NCBI GenBank assembly: GCA_001784115.1 | Contig: MFPD01000014.1 | Location: 20,404-56,508, forward strand | Length of the DNA: 36,105 bases | Source: Candidatus Levybacteria bacterium RIFCSPLOWO2_02_FULL_37_18 | Lineage (GTDB): Bacteria > Patescibacteriota > Microgenomatia > Levybacterales > UBA12049 | Reading direction: 5' to 3' | Part shown: piece by piece, positions 7,052 through 14,019 of the stretch | Numbering within the stretch: position 1 is the first letter of the stretch | Layout of the letters: each line of letters opens with the position of its first letter | The notes under the pieces: generated by a model | Seen by the model: only the letters and a program-made list of their open reading frames with translations | What the model was told of the DNA's origin: nothing | Databases searched by the model: none | Made by a program: the position numbers and the translations under genes

Positions 7052-8161
7052 TTACTCCTGATAAGAAGAAAACATACCTTGCGAGTTTTTTATCATCCCT
7101 TTCATTTCCATAAGCGTAAGCAAGCTTCCGAGCTTCGAACTGGAGAATCCAGTTTCTCTGGCAATCGTATCAAAATGCAACGCCTCATTTTCAAGCATTT
7201 CTAGTATCTTTCTCTCCTCCCTCGTCCCCGCTCTTGGTTCTTTCAGATTTGAACTTTGAGTTGTAGTTTTAACATTTAAGACTTGAGATTTGAGTTCTTC
7301 GGCAATATCTTTTGCCGAAGTTACAAGCTTTGCTCCTCTTTGGATAAGCCTGAATGGTCCCTTCGACATTCCCGAAGTAACTGGTCCTGGTACTGCAAAA
7401 ACAGGACGGTTAAACTTAAACGCGTAATCTGCGGTAATCAACGAACCGCTATCCTCTGCTCCTTCGGTCACCAAAACTCCATCAGATAAACCCGCAATAA
7501 TTCTATTCCGAGCCGGAAAAGATCCTTGAGTCGGCGGATGATTTAGAGGAAACTCCGATACAATAGCTCCACCTTTTTTTAAAATTTCATTATATAAAAA
7601 TTGATTCTCTTCTGGAGTGCAACAATCAACTCCGCACCCCAAAACCGCAATTGTATATCCATTATTTTCAAGAGTTGTTTTGTGGGCAAGCGCATCAACT
7701 CCAAGAGCCAAACCGGAAACAATGGTAATTCCATTTTGAACAAGATCCCGAGTAAACAACTCAGTCACTTCCCTCCCGTACTCGGTAATCTTCCTTGTTC
7801 CAACAACGGCCAGAAAACTGTCATTCTGAACTTGATTCAGAATCTCTTTATTACCCTTAGCATACAAAACAAACGGTGGTTTTATGATTTTCTTTAAAAG
7901 TTGGGGATATTCTTTGTCTTGCAATGTAACAAACCATACATTTTTTCTTTGCAACTCGTTTTGATATCCATCGAATGGAAATGAAGATCGAAAGTCTATG
8001 AATTTTTTCATATATCTTTCTTGAATAAATTCTTGTAAGTCAGACTCCGAAGCATTCCACGCGTTTTTTGCAGAGCCAAATCTTTGAAGAAGTTTTTTAA
8101 ATGTTACTGTTCCTATTCCCGGAAAAACAGAAAATGCCAGCCAATATGTTCTTTCTTCCAT
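7052..8161 (-). CDS. dprA: DNA-processing protein DprA/Smf
   Basis: DprA loads RecA on single-stranded DNA taken up during transformation. At 369 residues it has a family-typical length. The Rossmann core is visible: LAVVGTRKITEYGREV, IVSGLALGVDALAHKTTLE, TIAVLGCGVD, GAIVSEFPLNHPP, FPARNRIIAGLSDGVLVTEG and GSLITADYAFKFNRPVFAVPG. A C-terminal winged helix (ERKILEMLENEALHFDTIA) follows. A small family B repeat (7820-7846) is read in frame as EILNQVQNDS just before the first core strand. The stretch ELKSQVLNVKTTTQSSNLK (7247-7300) also looks inserted. An ATG at 8203 is in frame, but promoter TTGTCA-17-TACTAT and 7 nt place the start at 8161 (MEERTYWLAF). Confidence 0.95.
   Translation of the reverse strand: MEERTYWLAFSVFPGIGTVTFKKLLQRFGSAKNAWNASESDLQEFIQERYMKKFIDFRSSFPFDGYQNELQRKNVWFVTLQDKEYPQLLKKIIKPPFVLYAKGNKEILNQVQNDSFLAVVGTRKITEYGREVTELFTRDLVQNGITIVSGLALGVDALAHKTTLENNGYTIAVLGCGVDCCTPEENQFLYNEILKKGGAIVSEFPLNHPPTQGSFPARNRIIAGLSDGVLVTEGAEDSGSLITADYAFKFNRPVFAVPGPVTSGMSKGPFRLIQRGAKLVTSAKDIAEELKSQVLNVKTTTQSSNLKEPRAGTREERKILEMLENEALHFDTIARETGFSSSKLGSLLTLMEMKGMIKNSQGMFSSYQE
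7820..7846. repeat. Short family B repeat, in frame inside dprA
   Basis: GTCATTCTGAACTTGATTCA followed by GAATCTC, with the internal inverted repeat TTCTGAA/TTCAGAA. It encodes EILNQVQNDS, immediately before the conserved LAVVGTRK strand of DprA. Confidence 0.75.
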
Positions 8162-8167
8162 ACTGAA

Positions 8168-8219
8168 TATAGTAAAAGTATTAAAACTATTTGACAAGAA
8201 CAAGAATTCCTGAAATACT
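8168..8219. promoter_or_regulatory. Bidirectional promoter with overlapping -35 boxes
   Basis: TTGACAA at 8191-8197 serves both strands. Plus: TTGACA (8191-8196), 17 bp, AATACT (8214-8219), 6 nt, ATG 8226. Minus: TTGTCA (8197-8192), 17 bp, TACTAT (8174-8169), 7 nt, ATG of dprA at 8161. Both transcripts would be leaderless. Confidence 0.7.
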
Positions 8220-8225
8220 TTTTTT

Positions 8226-9071
8226 ATGGACCCAAATGCCCAGCCAATTCAGCAAGCTCCAACTCAATCAGCTCCGAGTCCACCTGCTCAACAACAGCCT
8301 CAACAACCAGTTCAAATACCCACAGCACCTCCCTCCCCGCCCCCGCAAGCACCTATTTCAAAAAAAGGGCATTCATTTCCTTTACCATTACACTCCCTGT
8401 CTTTAAAAATTATTTTAGGAATTATTCTTGTAGTAACACTGGGTGGTGGTGGCGTATTTGTACTATCACAGGAGTCTAATCCTCAAACAAAAGTTACTCC
8501 GACTCCTGCCCCCGGATGCAGATATCAGGAAGTTACGTGTATACAATCACCTTGTCCGAAAGTTCTTATTTGTACGCCAACACCGGTACCCGAAGTGCCC
8601 ACTCTTATCCCGACTTTTGCCCCTCCAACGCCAACAGCAGTTCCAACTACTCCCACAGCAGCGCCAGTTGCTACTCCTTCTGCAAAAATGTACACCAATG
8701 CAAACGGGTATTCTCTTACCTATCCTTTTGATTTTAAAATTTCCTCAGACTCGGCAACCATATTTGAAATTCAAAACCCAGCTCTTACTATGACTTTTAT
8801 CTCCGAAACCGCAACCGACACCGCAAAAGCTACTCTATTAAAACGGCCGAAATTTTGTCCCATAAATGTAGCAGACACAGATGCAACTGTTTCTGGAAAA
8901 GTCGCGTATAGAAGAAACGGAACATTTGCAGACGGAGTAAACTGTCTGGAAGTTGTAATTCCCAATGTAAATAAATTACTGGATATCAAAGGAAAACCCG
9001 CATCCGCTTCCCAATCTGCCGGAACTGACCTCTTTAACGAAATCCTGTTAAACCTCAAATTCACTCAATAA
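8226..9071 (+). CDS. Pro-rich membrane-anchored protein with extracellular domain
   Basis: A 281-residue protein. The cytoplasmic N-terminus is rich in Pro/Gln (about 55 residues). One transmembrane segment follows (LKIILGIILVVTLGGGGVFVL, about 60-82), then a short Cys cluster (PGCRYQEVTCIQSPCPKVLIC). A Pro/Thr linker leads to a C-terminal domain of about 125 residues starting MYTNANGYSLTYPFDFKIS. This last part resembles PsbP-like or lipoprotein-type beta domains often found after such linkers in CPR proteins; that is inference. It is probably exposed on the outer face of the membrane. It is divergent from dprA and shares its promoter region. Confidence 0.8.
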   Translation: MDPNAQPIQQAPTQSAPSPPAQQQPQQPVQIPTAPPSPPPQAPISKKGHSFPLPLHSLSLKIILGIILVVTLGGGGVFVLSQESNPQTKVTPTPAPGCRYQEVTCIQSPCPKVLICTPTPVPEVPTLIPTFAPPTPTAVPTTPTAAPVATPSAKMYTNANGYSLTYPFDFKISSDSATIFEIQNPALTMTFISETATDTAKATLLKRPKFCPINVADTDATVSGKVAYRRNGTFADGVNCLEVVIPNVNKLLDIKGKPASASQSAGTDLFNEILLNLKFTQ

Positions 9072-9072
9072 T

Positions 9073-9450
9073 TTATTTCGGGGAAGTTATTTTTATGTCT
9101 TTTATGGGGAAAACTGACGTATTGTTGGTAACTAATGTAAGATCCTGCTGTTTTGCCTGTGCAGCCAAAAAAACAATCTACTATAAGAATTCGTTTTGTT
9201 TTTTCCAATGATTGTTTCCTATATTCTGCTGCCAAAAATGCAGCTTCTTCATTAACCGGCAGCACTCCAAAACGTGCCATAAGTTTTTTAAATACTGCTG
9301 CCTCTTTTTGTGATGCCTTAGCGAGATATTCCGCAACAACAACAACTACGGAAATATGGAGAAGATTCTTTTTGACAAGTTTTGTTAAGAAAGAAGATTC
9401 TGGCTGATGTCCTTCTAATCCTTGTTTTAGTAGGTTTAAGCGATGCGATA
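9073..9450 (-). pseudogene. PIN-domain toxin remnant (frameshifted, N-terminus lost)
   Basis: The minus-strand reading shows the PIN-domain pieces LLHISVVVVVAEYLAKA (second acidic residue), VFKKLMARFGVLPVNEEAAF and RILIVDCF (third acidic residue). After DCF a homopolymer (seven T on the minus strand, 9167-9173) has one base too many. Removing it restores AAQAKQQDLTLVTNN and SVFPIKDIKITSPK, ending at 9073. The N-terminal strand with the first catalytic Asp is missing; the reading joins directly onto antitoxin-like sequence, as if a deletion had fused the two genes. The toxin is very probably inactive. Confidence 0.75.
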
Positions 9451-9616
9451 ATATCTGCAAGTTTTGCTAAATCTTTTTTCTTTCTTTAGGCGCTCTTGAG
9501 CTGCAGCCCGAAGGTATTGTCCAAGACTTTCTCCGGTAAGCCGGCGCTGTCTGTCTATGTCGTTACGAAAATCTTGCGGTAAATAAATTTGGGTGCGATT
9601 GAGGATTGTTGCTCAT
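9440..9616 (-). pseudogene. Antitoxin remnant (frameshifted) of the PIN pair
   Basis: One frame gives NRTQIYLPQDFRNDIDRQRR then LTGESLGQYLRAAAQERLKK, which fits a ribbon-helix-helix type antitoxin. After a shift in an A-run it continues KDLAKLADIIASLKP. The only start, ATG at 9616 (ATGAGCAAC), is out of frame with this by one base. At least two frame breaks exist, so the gene is dead. It sits just upstream of the PIN remnant in normal antitoxin-toxin order. Confidence 0.65.
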
Positions 9617-9649
9617 GCATCACTTTACGATGTCTGTCAAGAACCAAAA

Positions 9650-9775
9650 ATTGAAACAGGTCACAGTTCTAACATAAAACTGTCATTCTGAGGCTGAAAG
9701 CCGAAGAATCTTTTACCGAATAGATCCTTCGCTACGCTCAGGATGACAATCCTTTGTCAAGTCCTGAACGGGTAC
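9650..9775. repeat. Composite family B repeat, copy 1
   Basis: TCACAGTTCTAACATAAAAC then TGTCATTCTGAG, GAAGAATCTTTTACCGAATA, GATCC and CTCAGGATGAC. A near-identical stretch of about 70 nt lies in opposite orientation at 35384-35551. The rest of the gap from 9617 to 9817 holds no gene. Confidence 0.85.
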
Positions 9776-9781
9776 CCAGAT

Positions 9782-9810
9782 TTGACATCCACTTTTTAAG
9801 ATGAAATACT
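9782..9810 (+). promoter_or_regulatory. Promoter of the small Cys-rich protein
   Basis: TTGACA (9782-9787), 17 bp, AATACT (9805-9810), then 7 nt to the ATG at 9818. Confidence 0.6.
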
Positions 9811-9817
9811 ATTTATA

Positions 9818-10144
9818 ATGAACCGGCAAAACCCAGCTCAATCGAATGAACAATTTTCAGAGCCCAAACCCTCTTTTCTCTGGATAAAAATCCTATTGAT
9901 TGTAATTATTTGTGCGGTTCTATTTGGATTTGGCGGATATTATTTGGGAAAACAAAACAATAAATCTGCACCGGTTACAACTGCGTATCCAACTTCTACT
10001 CCCTCTCCAATTCCAACCATTGGCCCCCGGGTTGCACAACCGGGCGGACAGTGCGGCACAATCGCAGGAATTGTTTGCCCAACAGAATACGTATGTAAAT
10101 ATGAAGGCAACTACCCCGACGCGGCCGGAGTGTGTGTAAAGTAG
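9818..10144 (+). CDS. Small membrane-anchored protein with Cys-rich C-terminal domain
   Basis: A 108-residue protein with a short polar N-terminus, one transmembrane helix (ILLIVIICAVLFGFGGYYLG, about 28-48) and a Thr/Pro linker. The compact C-terminal module is GGQCGTIAGIVCPTEYVCK then YEGNYPDAAGVCVK. The spacing of its four Cys suggests a disulfide-stabilised extracellular module. The domain is met in CPR surface proteins, but I know no assigned function. The start is fixed by the promoter 7 nt upstream. It ends 2 bp before the convergent PBP2 gene stop. Confidence 0.8.
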   Translation: MNRQNPAQSNEQFSEPKPSFLWIKILLIVIICAVLFGFGGYYLGKQNNKSAPVTTAYPTSTPSPIPTIGPRVAQPGGQCGTIAGIVCPTEYVCKYEGNYPDAAGVCVK

Positions 10145-10146
10145 CC

Positions 10147-11967
10147 CTATTGCCCAAACCACTCCTCAAGTATTTTCTTTGCCACTGGAGCTGCAATATT
10201 TGACCCCTCTCCGCTTGTTTCTGCTAAAACCGTAACCACAATCTGCGGGTCATAAGCCGGCGCAAAAAGCGTAATCCACGCATGCGGCAAAGTAGTCTCT
10301 CCACCATGCTGCGCGGTCCCCGTCTTACATGCAACTGTTATATGTCTTTGATCTTTAAATTGTGCTGAACTTGTAGACTGTGCTGTTTCCAAAATATTCC
10401 TTCCGTCTATTTGCAATTTACTGTTTACTATTTTAAATTCGAACAGCGGCCACGCCACTCCTCCCGGACTACAACTCTCTACCATTCCCTCTCTTATTAA
10501 TTCTAAATTCTTTGAACTTACTAACTTTGAACTTTTAACTTTTAATTTTGAACTTTTTAAAAGGTGTGGTTGATACAGCGTTCCTCCACTGGCAACCGCC
10601 CTCGTCCAACCATTCACTTGAAGCGGTGTAGTTAATAAAAACCCCTGCCCAATGCCATAATGGTACGAGTCTCCCAAATACCAGCCCTCCCCCAATTCTT
10701 TTTGTTTCCATTTCTCATCCGGAACCAATCCCTCTGCTTCTCCTTCCAAATCAATGCCACTTTTTTCTCCAATACCAAAGCTACGAGCGGTTTTAGAAAG
10801 TTTATCAACGCCAATTTTATCCGCAAGAACATAGAAAAAAATATCATTACTTCTTTTGATTGCTTTTACCACATTAACCAACCCTTCTGTTCTCCCGTAT
10901 TCGGTAAAATACCAATTCGAAAAAGAAAACGCTCCTACTGTTATAACTCCATTGTCTTCAACTTCAAACTTTTCATCAATAACATTGTTTTCCAAACCAG
11001 AAGCAGATGTAACGAGTTTAAATGTAGACCCGGGCGGATATACTCCGCCAATGCTGCGGTTTAAAAGCGGTTGATTATCGCCATCAGTCAATATTTGATC
11101 AACTGAGGCATAAGCGCTCCCCGAAGAAGTGAGCTCACCCTGAGGAACGAAGCGACGAAGGGTAAACAAATTAGGATCAAATGAGGGCTTAGAAACAAGC
11201 GTTACTACTTCTCCTTCTGGAGTCGTAACCACCACTGCTCCTTTTTTGACGTCTTTTAATCCTTCAAAAGCCGCAGTTTGAAGTTTTACGTCAAGAGTCA
11301 AAGTAATATCATTACCAGGTATTGGATCTGTCTGGCCCAACGTTCTAATCGTCTTTCCCATTGCGTCAATTTCAACCAATTGTTTTCCGTCATTTCCTCT
11401 AAGCGTTGCTTCATACTGCTTTTCTATGCCTGATTTTCCCAGCAAATCCCCTGTCTTATAATCAGAATACACAGTGTCTTTTAACTCGTCTTTCGAGATC
11501 TGTCCGATATATCCAAGCACATGGGCCATCGCGTCTTTATAAGGGTACTGTCGTAATGAATCAATTTCTAAATTTTTTTCTCCTTGTGCCAAAACCTGCA
11601 ATGCTAATTCCTGCGTCAATTGAACTGTTCTTTTCTCCTGTATACCTCCCGACGGATCTTCTATTTTTCGAAATCCGGGTGTGTTAAACACCAAGGGAGT
11701 ATGGTTCCTGTCAAAAATAATACCCCGAGGGCTATGGATTACAATGGTTTTAATCCTGTTTTCATCAGACAGACCTCTGTAATAATTTCCACGTAAAACT
11801 TCGACAAAAAAAACTCTTACCAACAAAACTCCTATTGCTAAAAAAAGCAATACGGGAAGTAAAAACCCGCGCATTCGCATGCTCCCAAAAGGGGTATCGT
11901 CATAATTTCTTCTTTTTGATACTTTTTCCGTAGAAATAGAATCAGAAAAAGCAACACCAACCTTCAT
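10147..11967 (-). CDS. mrdA: Penicillin-binding protein 2 (peptidoglycan transpeptidase)
   Basis: A 606-residue class B PBP that cross-links peptidoglycan during side-wall growth. The N-terminal anchor is GFLLPVLLFLAIGVLLVRVFF (about 34-54), followed by a dimerisation/pedestal domain (SPRGIIFDRNHTPLVFNTPG). In the transpeptidase domain, SxxK is in PGSTFKLVTS (about residue 317), SxN in KRSNDIFFY, and KTGT in ACKTGTAQH (about 548). Residues KSSKLKVKSSKLVSSKNLE (10507-10562) are encoded by an AAGTTCAAAA-type repeat and look inserted in a surface loop. It is the last gene of the mreB-C-D-PBP2 set; a family B repeat fills the 31-bp gap to mreD. RodA is not in the window. Confidence 0.95.
   Translation of the reverse strand: MKVGVAFSDSISTEKVSKRRNYDDTPFGSMRMRGFLLPVLLFLAIGVLLVRVFFVEVLRGNYYRGLSDENRIKTIVIHSPRGIIFDRNHTPLVFNTPGFRKIEDPSGGIQEKRTVQLTQELALQVLAQGEKNLEIDSLRQYPYKDAMAHVLGYIGQISKDELKDTVYSDYKTGDLLGKSGIEKQYEATLRGNDGKQLVEIDAMGKTIRTLGQTDPIPGNDITLTLDVKLQTAAFEGLKDVKKGAVVVTTPEGEVVTLVSKPSFDPNLFTLRRFVPQGELTSSGSAYASVDQILTDGDNQPLLNRSIGGVYPPGSTFKLVTSASGLENNVIDEKFEVEDNGVITVGAFSFSNWYFTEYGRTEGLVNVVKAIKRSNDIFFYVLADKIGVDKLSKTARSFGIGEKSGIDLEGEAEGLVPDEKWKQKELGEGWYLGDSYHYGIGQGFLLTTPLQVNGWTRAVASGGTLYQPHLLKSSKLKVKSSKLVSSKNLELIREGMVESCSPGGVAWPLFEFKIVNSKLQIDGRNILETAQSTSSAQFKDQRHITVACKTGTAQHGGETTLPHAWITLFAPAYDPQIVVTVLAETSGEGSNIAAPVAKKILEEWFGQ
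10507..10562 (-). repeat. AAGTTCAAAA-type repeat inside the PBP2 gene
   Basis: The minus strand has AAAAAGTTCAAAATTAAAAG and AAGTTCAAAGTTAGTAAG in near-tandem, coding KSSKLKVKSSKLVSSK in frame. This stretch has no counterpart in typical PBP2 proteins (family knowledge). Confidence 0.55.
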
Positions 11968-11979
11968 ACGTTTATTTTT

Positions 11980-12043
11980 GTCATCCTGAACTTAGATATC
12001 AGAATCTACTCCTAATGGGATTCCGAAATAAATTCGCAGTGAC
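11980..12043. repeat. Family B repeat between mreD and PBP2
   Basis: It runs from GTCATCCTGAACT (11980) to TTCGCAGTGAC (12043), with inner AGAATC/GGATTCC elements. Its minus-strand reading supplies the last residues of MreD (VTANLFRNPIRSRF) and the stop codon. Confidence 0.75.
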
Positions 12044-12409
12044 ATGGAAAGTTGTAACTGCCAGTATTGAGCTCACTAATGCTCGAAACAAAATTTCACT
12101 GCTATTAACAAGAGCAAGATATCCTAAACTTCCTAAAAACGAAACAATAATCACAAACGGAATTGTCTTAATTTCGAATTTTCGCTCATATAAACTTACC
12201 AAAAACAAAAAGATTATATAATATGTACTGCTTATTCCCAGCTGACGCAGTTTTAAAACATCGATTAAAATTCCAACTCCAAAAGCCGCCAAAAAGACTC
12301 GATTACTTCTCCGATAGGTAAAAAAAAGGAGCAAGCTCGTCAATATAAGAGGAAGAGAAGTAATAATTCCTTCCAAAAAAAAAGCTGTTACCAACAGTAC
12401 CCATACCAT
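11999..12409 (-). CDS. mreD: Rod-shape determining membrane protein MreD
   Basis: A 136-residue integral membrane protein with about four or five hydrophobic helices (VWVLLVTAFFLEGIITSL, LILTSLLLFFTYRRS, VFLAAFGVGILIDVL, YYIIFLFLVSLYER, IIVSFLGSLGYLALV). The pattern and position directly after mreC, with 1 bp between, identify it as MreD, which links the MreB filament to the wall-synthesis complex. The C-terminal tail is repeat-encoded (11980-12043), so the native end was probably elsewhere. Sequence conservation of MreD is low; context carries much of the call. Confidence 0.88.
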   Translation of the reverse strand: MVWVLLVTAFFLEGIITSLPLILTSLLLFFTYRRSNRVFLAAFGVGILIDVLKLRQLGISSTYYIIFLFLVSLYERKFEIKTIPFVIIVSFLGSLGYLALVNSSEILFRALVSSILAVTTFHVTANLFRNPIRSRF

Positions 12410-12410
12410 A

Positions 12411-13247
12411 TTATTTATTGATGATAATAAAAACAGTTGATAATCTTGAAAAATCGAGTAAACTTTTTACTTTCGCGCTCTGGAACAAGCTGCTTGGTTT
12501 TTTATCAATTGAGAGTATTTTGCCGACAATAAGTCCCTTTGGATACCCTACTCCCCCTTTGTTGCTATCTCCTTTTGTAACGACGATATCCTCAATAGAA
12601 AGATTCTCTGAAAGTAATACATTTTCTAAAGTCATTTCTCCATTTCCTCCTCCTTTTATAATTCCTAACGCATTTGATGACAGAGTAAATACCGCAAAAG
12701 AGGAAGACTTGTTGGTAATAACCTCTATCTTACTAAGATGTTGGGTAACTTCTCCGATTTTTCCAACAACCGTATCTTTAAATATAACTCCCACTCCTTT
12801 TTTAACTCCATTCGCAAGTCCTTTATCTAAAATAAAACTTTCTGGAATTGATACTCCGGGAATAAAAACAGAAGTAGCAATCACTTTTGCAGGCATAAGA
12901 TGGAAAGGAAGAGACAAAGAAGATTCAAATTGGTCTTTTAAAGCTTGATTTTCTTTTCGCAATTCGGTTTGGTCAACTAATTTTTTTATTAACTCTCTAT
13001 TTTCTTTTTGTAGTGCAGTTTCAGATTGTTTTGAAGAAAAATTCAACACTGAATACAAACCATAAAGCGGAGCAAAAGATTTCTCAATTATTGTTCGAAC
13101 ACTTTGCAATCCGTCTGTTGCTGAAAGTAAATAGATAATAAAAGAAAGAAATAAAAAAAGAAGAAAATAGAAAAAAGTATCTTGTCCTCTTCGCACGCTT
13201 CTATTGTAACCGCTGAGCCTTAAACTTACAATCCTGTTATCTTTCAC
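12411..13247 (-). CDS. mreC: Rod-shape determining protein MreC
   Basis: A 278-residue periplasm-side scaffold of the elongation machinery. A transmembrane helix (FFYFLLFLFLSFIIYLLSA, about 25-43) is followed by a coiled coil (KENRELIKKLVDQTELRKEN) and the double beta-barrel region (VFIPGVSIPESFILDKGLAN, GVGVIFKDTVVGKIGEV). The start is GTG at 13247, the first codon of the RAYT-end hairpin (CACCC-TTG-GGGTG on the plus strand); there is no other start before the membrane segment. The insertion of the element thus touches or created the start codon. It is followed immediately by mreD. Confidence 0.93.
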   Translation of the reverse strand: MKDNRIVSLRLSGYNRSVRRGQDTFFYFLLFLFLSFIIYLLSATDGLQSVRTIIEKSFAPLYGLYSVLNFSSKQSETALQKENRELIKKLVDQTELRKENQALKDQFESSLSLPFHLMPAKVIATSVFIPGVSIPESFILDKGLANGVKKGVGVIFKDTVVGKIGEVTQHLSKIEVITNKSSSFAVFTLSSNALGIIKGGGNGEMTLENVLLSENLSIEDIVVTKGDSNKGGVGYPKGLIVGKILSIDKKPSSLFQSAKVKSLLDFSRLSTVFIIINK

Positions 13248-13997
13248 CCTTGGGGTGGAAACGTATTGACACCCGCGGAAATTTTTGTTTTACTAAACTT
13301 ATGCCATCACGAAGTATCCCTTTTGCAAATGGAGAATATTACCATGTTTTTAATAGAGGAGTTGCGAAAATCCCAATATTTAATCAAATACGAGATTACA
13401 AACGCTTTGTTAAAACAATGCTTTATTATCAAATTGATGATCCAAAACCAAAGTTTTCGCAATTTAAGCCTGAAAAAACAATTCTAAATACAGATAAGAA
13501 AATTGTTGATATTATCTCCTATTGTCTTATGCCAAATCATTTCCATTTTCTGCTTAAACAAAATAGGGAGAATGGTATTACTGAATTTGTCAGTAAATTA
13601 AGTAATAGTTATACAAAATATTTCAATACGAAATATAGAAGAGTTGGCCCTCTGCTTCAAGGTGAATTCAAATCAGTTCATGTGGAAACGAATGAACAGC
13701 TTATCCATCTAACCCGCTATATCCATCTTAATCCACTTGTAGGCTTTAAAACCAAAAATTTGGATACCTATTTGTGGTCTTCTTGCTGTGAATATGTGAA
13801 CCTTACAAAATCTGATATTTGTTCTAAAGAAATTATTTTAGGGCAATTCAAATCTTCTGATGATTACAAACAATTCGTTTTAGATCAAGAAGATTATGGA
13901 AAAAAATTGGAGATTATAAAACATCAGCTTTTGGATTTTGAAGAATAATCTGCCTAATCCGCAGGTGCGTGCCTATTCCACCCCAAGGGTGTAAATT
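13245..13997 (+). mobile_element. RAYT/IS200-like element inserted between mreB and mreC
   Basis: About 750 bp: one Y1 transposase gene between inverted ends. Left end (plus strand) is CACCCTTGGGGTGGAA... to GACACCCGCGGA. The right end, on the opposite strand, is CACCCTTGGGGTGGAATAGG then CACGCACCTGCGGATT. Each has a 5-bp-stem hairpin with a 3-nt loop. Outside the right end, arms TAATCTGCC (13946-13954) and GGCAGATTA (14005-14013) form a further long-range stem. The element splits an otherwise tight mreBCD-PBP2 cluster and lies opposite in strand. Lone ends at 4741-4785 (near identical) and 2583-2625 (variant) show that the ends spread without the gene. Confidence 0.85.
13301..13948 (+). CDS. 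REP-associated tyrosine transposase (RAYT, Y1 HUH family)
   Basis: A 215-residue single-domain transposase of the TnpA/REP family that cuts and joins single-stranded DNA. The HUH motif is in YCLMPNHFHFLLK (His80, His82), and the catalytic Tyr is in SNSYTKYFN (Tyr104). The family signature YHVFNRG lies near the N-terminus and LTRYIHLNPLV in the C-terminal half. The usual ORF extension starts at 13250, but the ATG at 13301 follows TTGACA-17-TTTACT-6 nt and matches the domain start. The TTGACA lies inside the left element end, so the element carries its own promoter. The intact frame and catalytic residues suggest it may still be active. Confidence 0.92.
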   Translation: MPSRSIPFANGEYYHVFNRGVAKIPIFNQIRDYKRFVKTMLYYQIDDPKPKFSQFKPEKTILNTDKKIVDIISYCLMPNHFHFLLKQNRENGITEFVSKLSNSYTKYFNTKYRRVGPLLQGEFKSVHVETNEQLIHLTRYIHLNPLVGFKTKNLDTYLWSSCCEYVNLTKSDICSKEIILGQFKSSDDYKQFVLDQEDYGKKLEIIKHQLLDFEE

Positions 13998-14019
13998 GAT
14001 GAACGGCAGATTAACAAGA

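Noticed and set aside
13946-14013. Terminator after the RAYT gene
   Set aside because: The long-range stem has no T-run on either strand and encloses the element end; it is better explained as a transposon or target structure.
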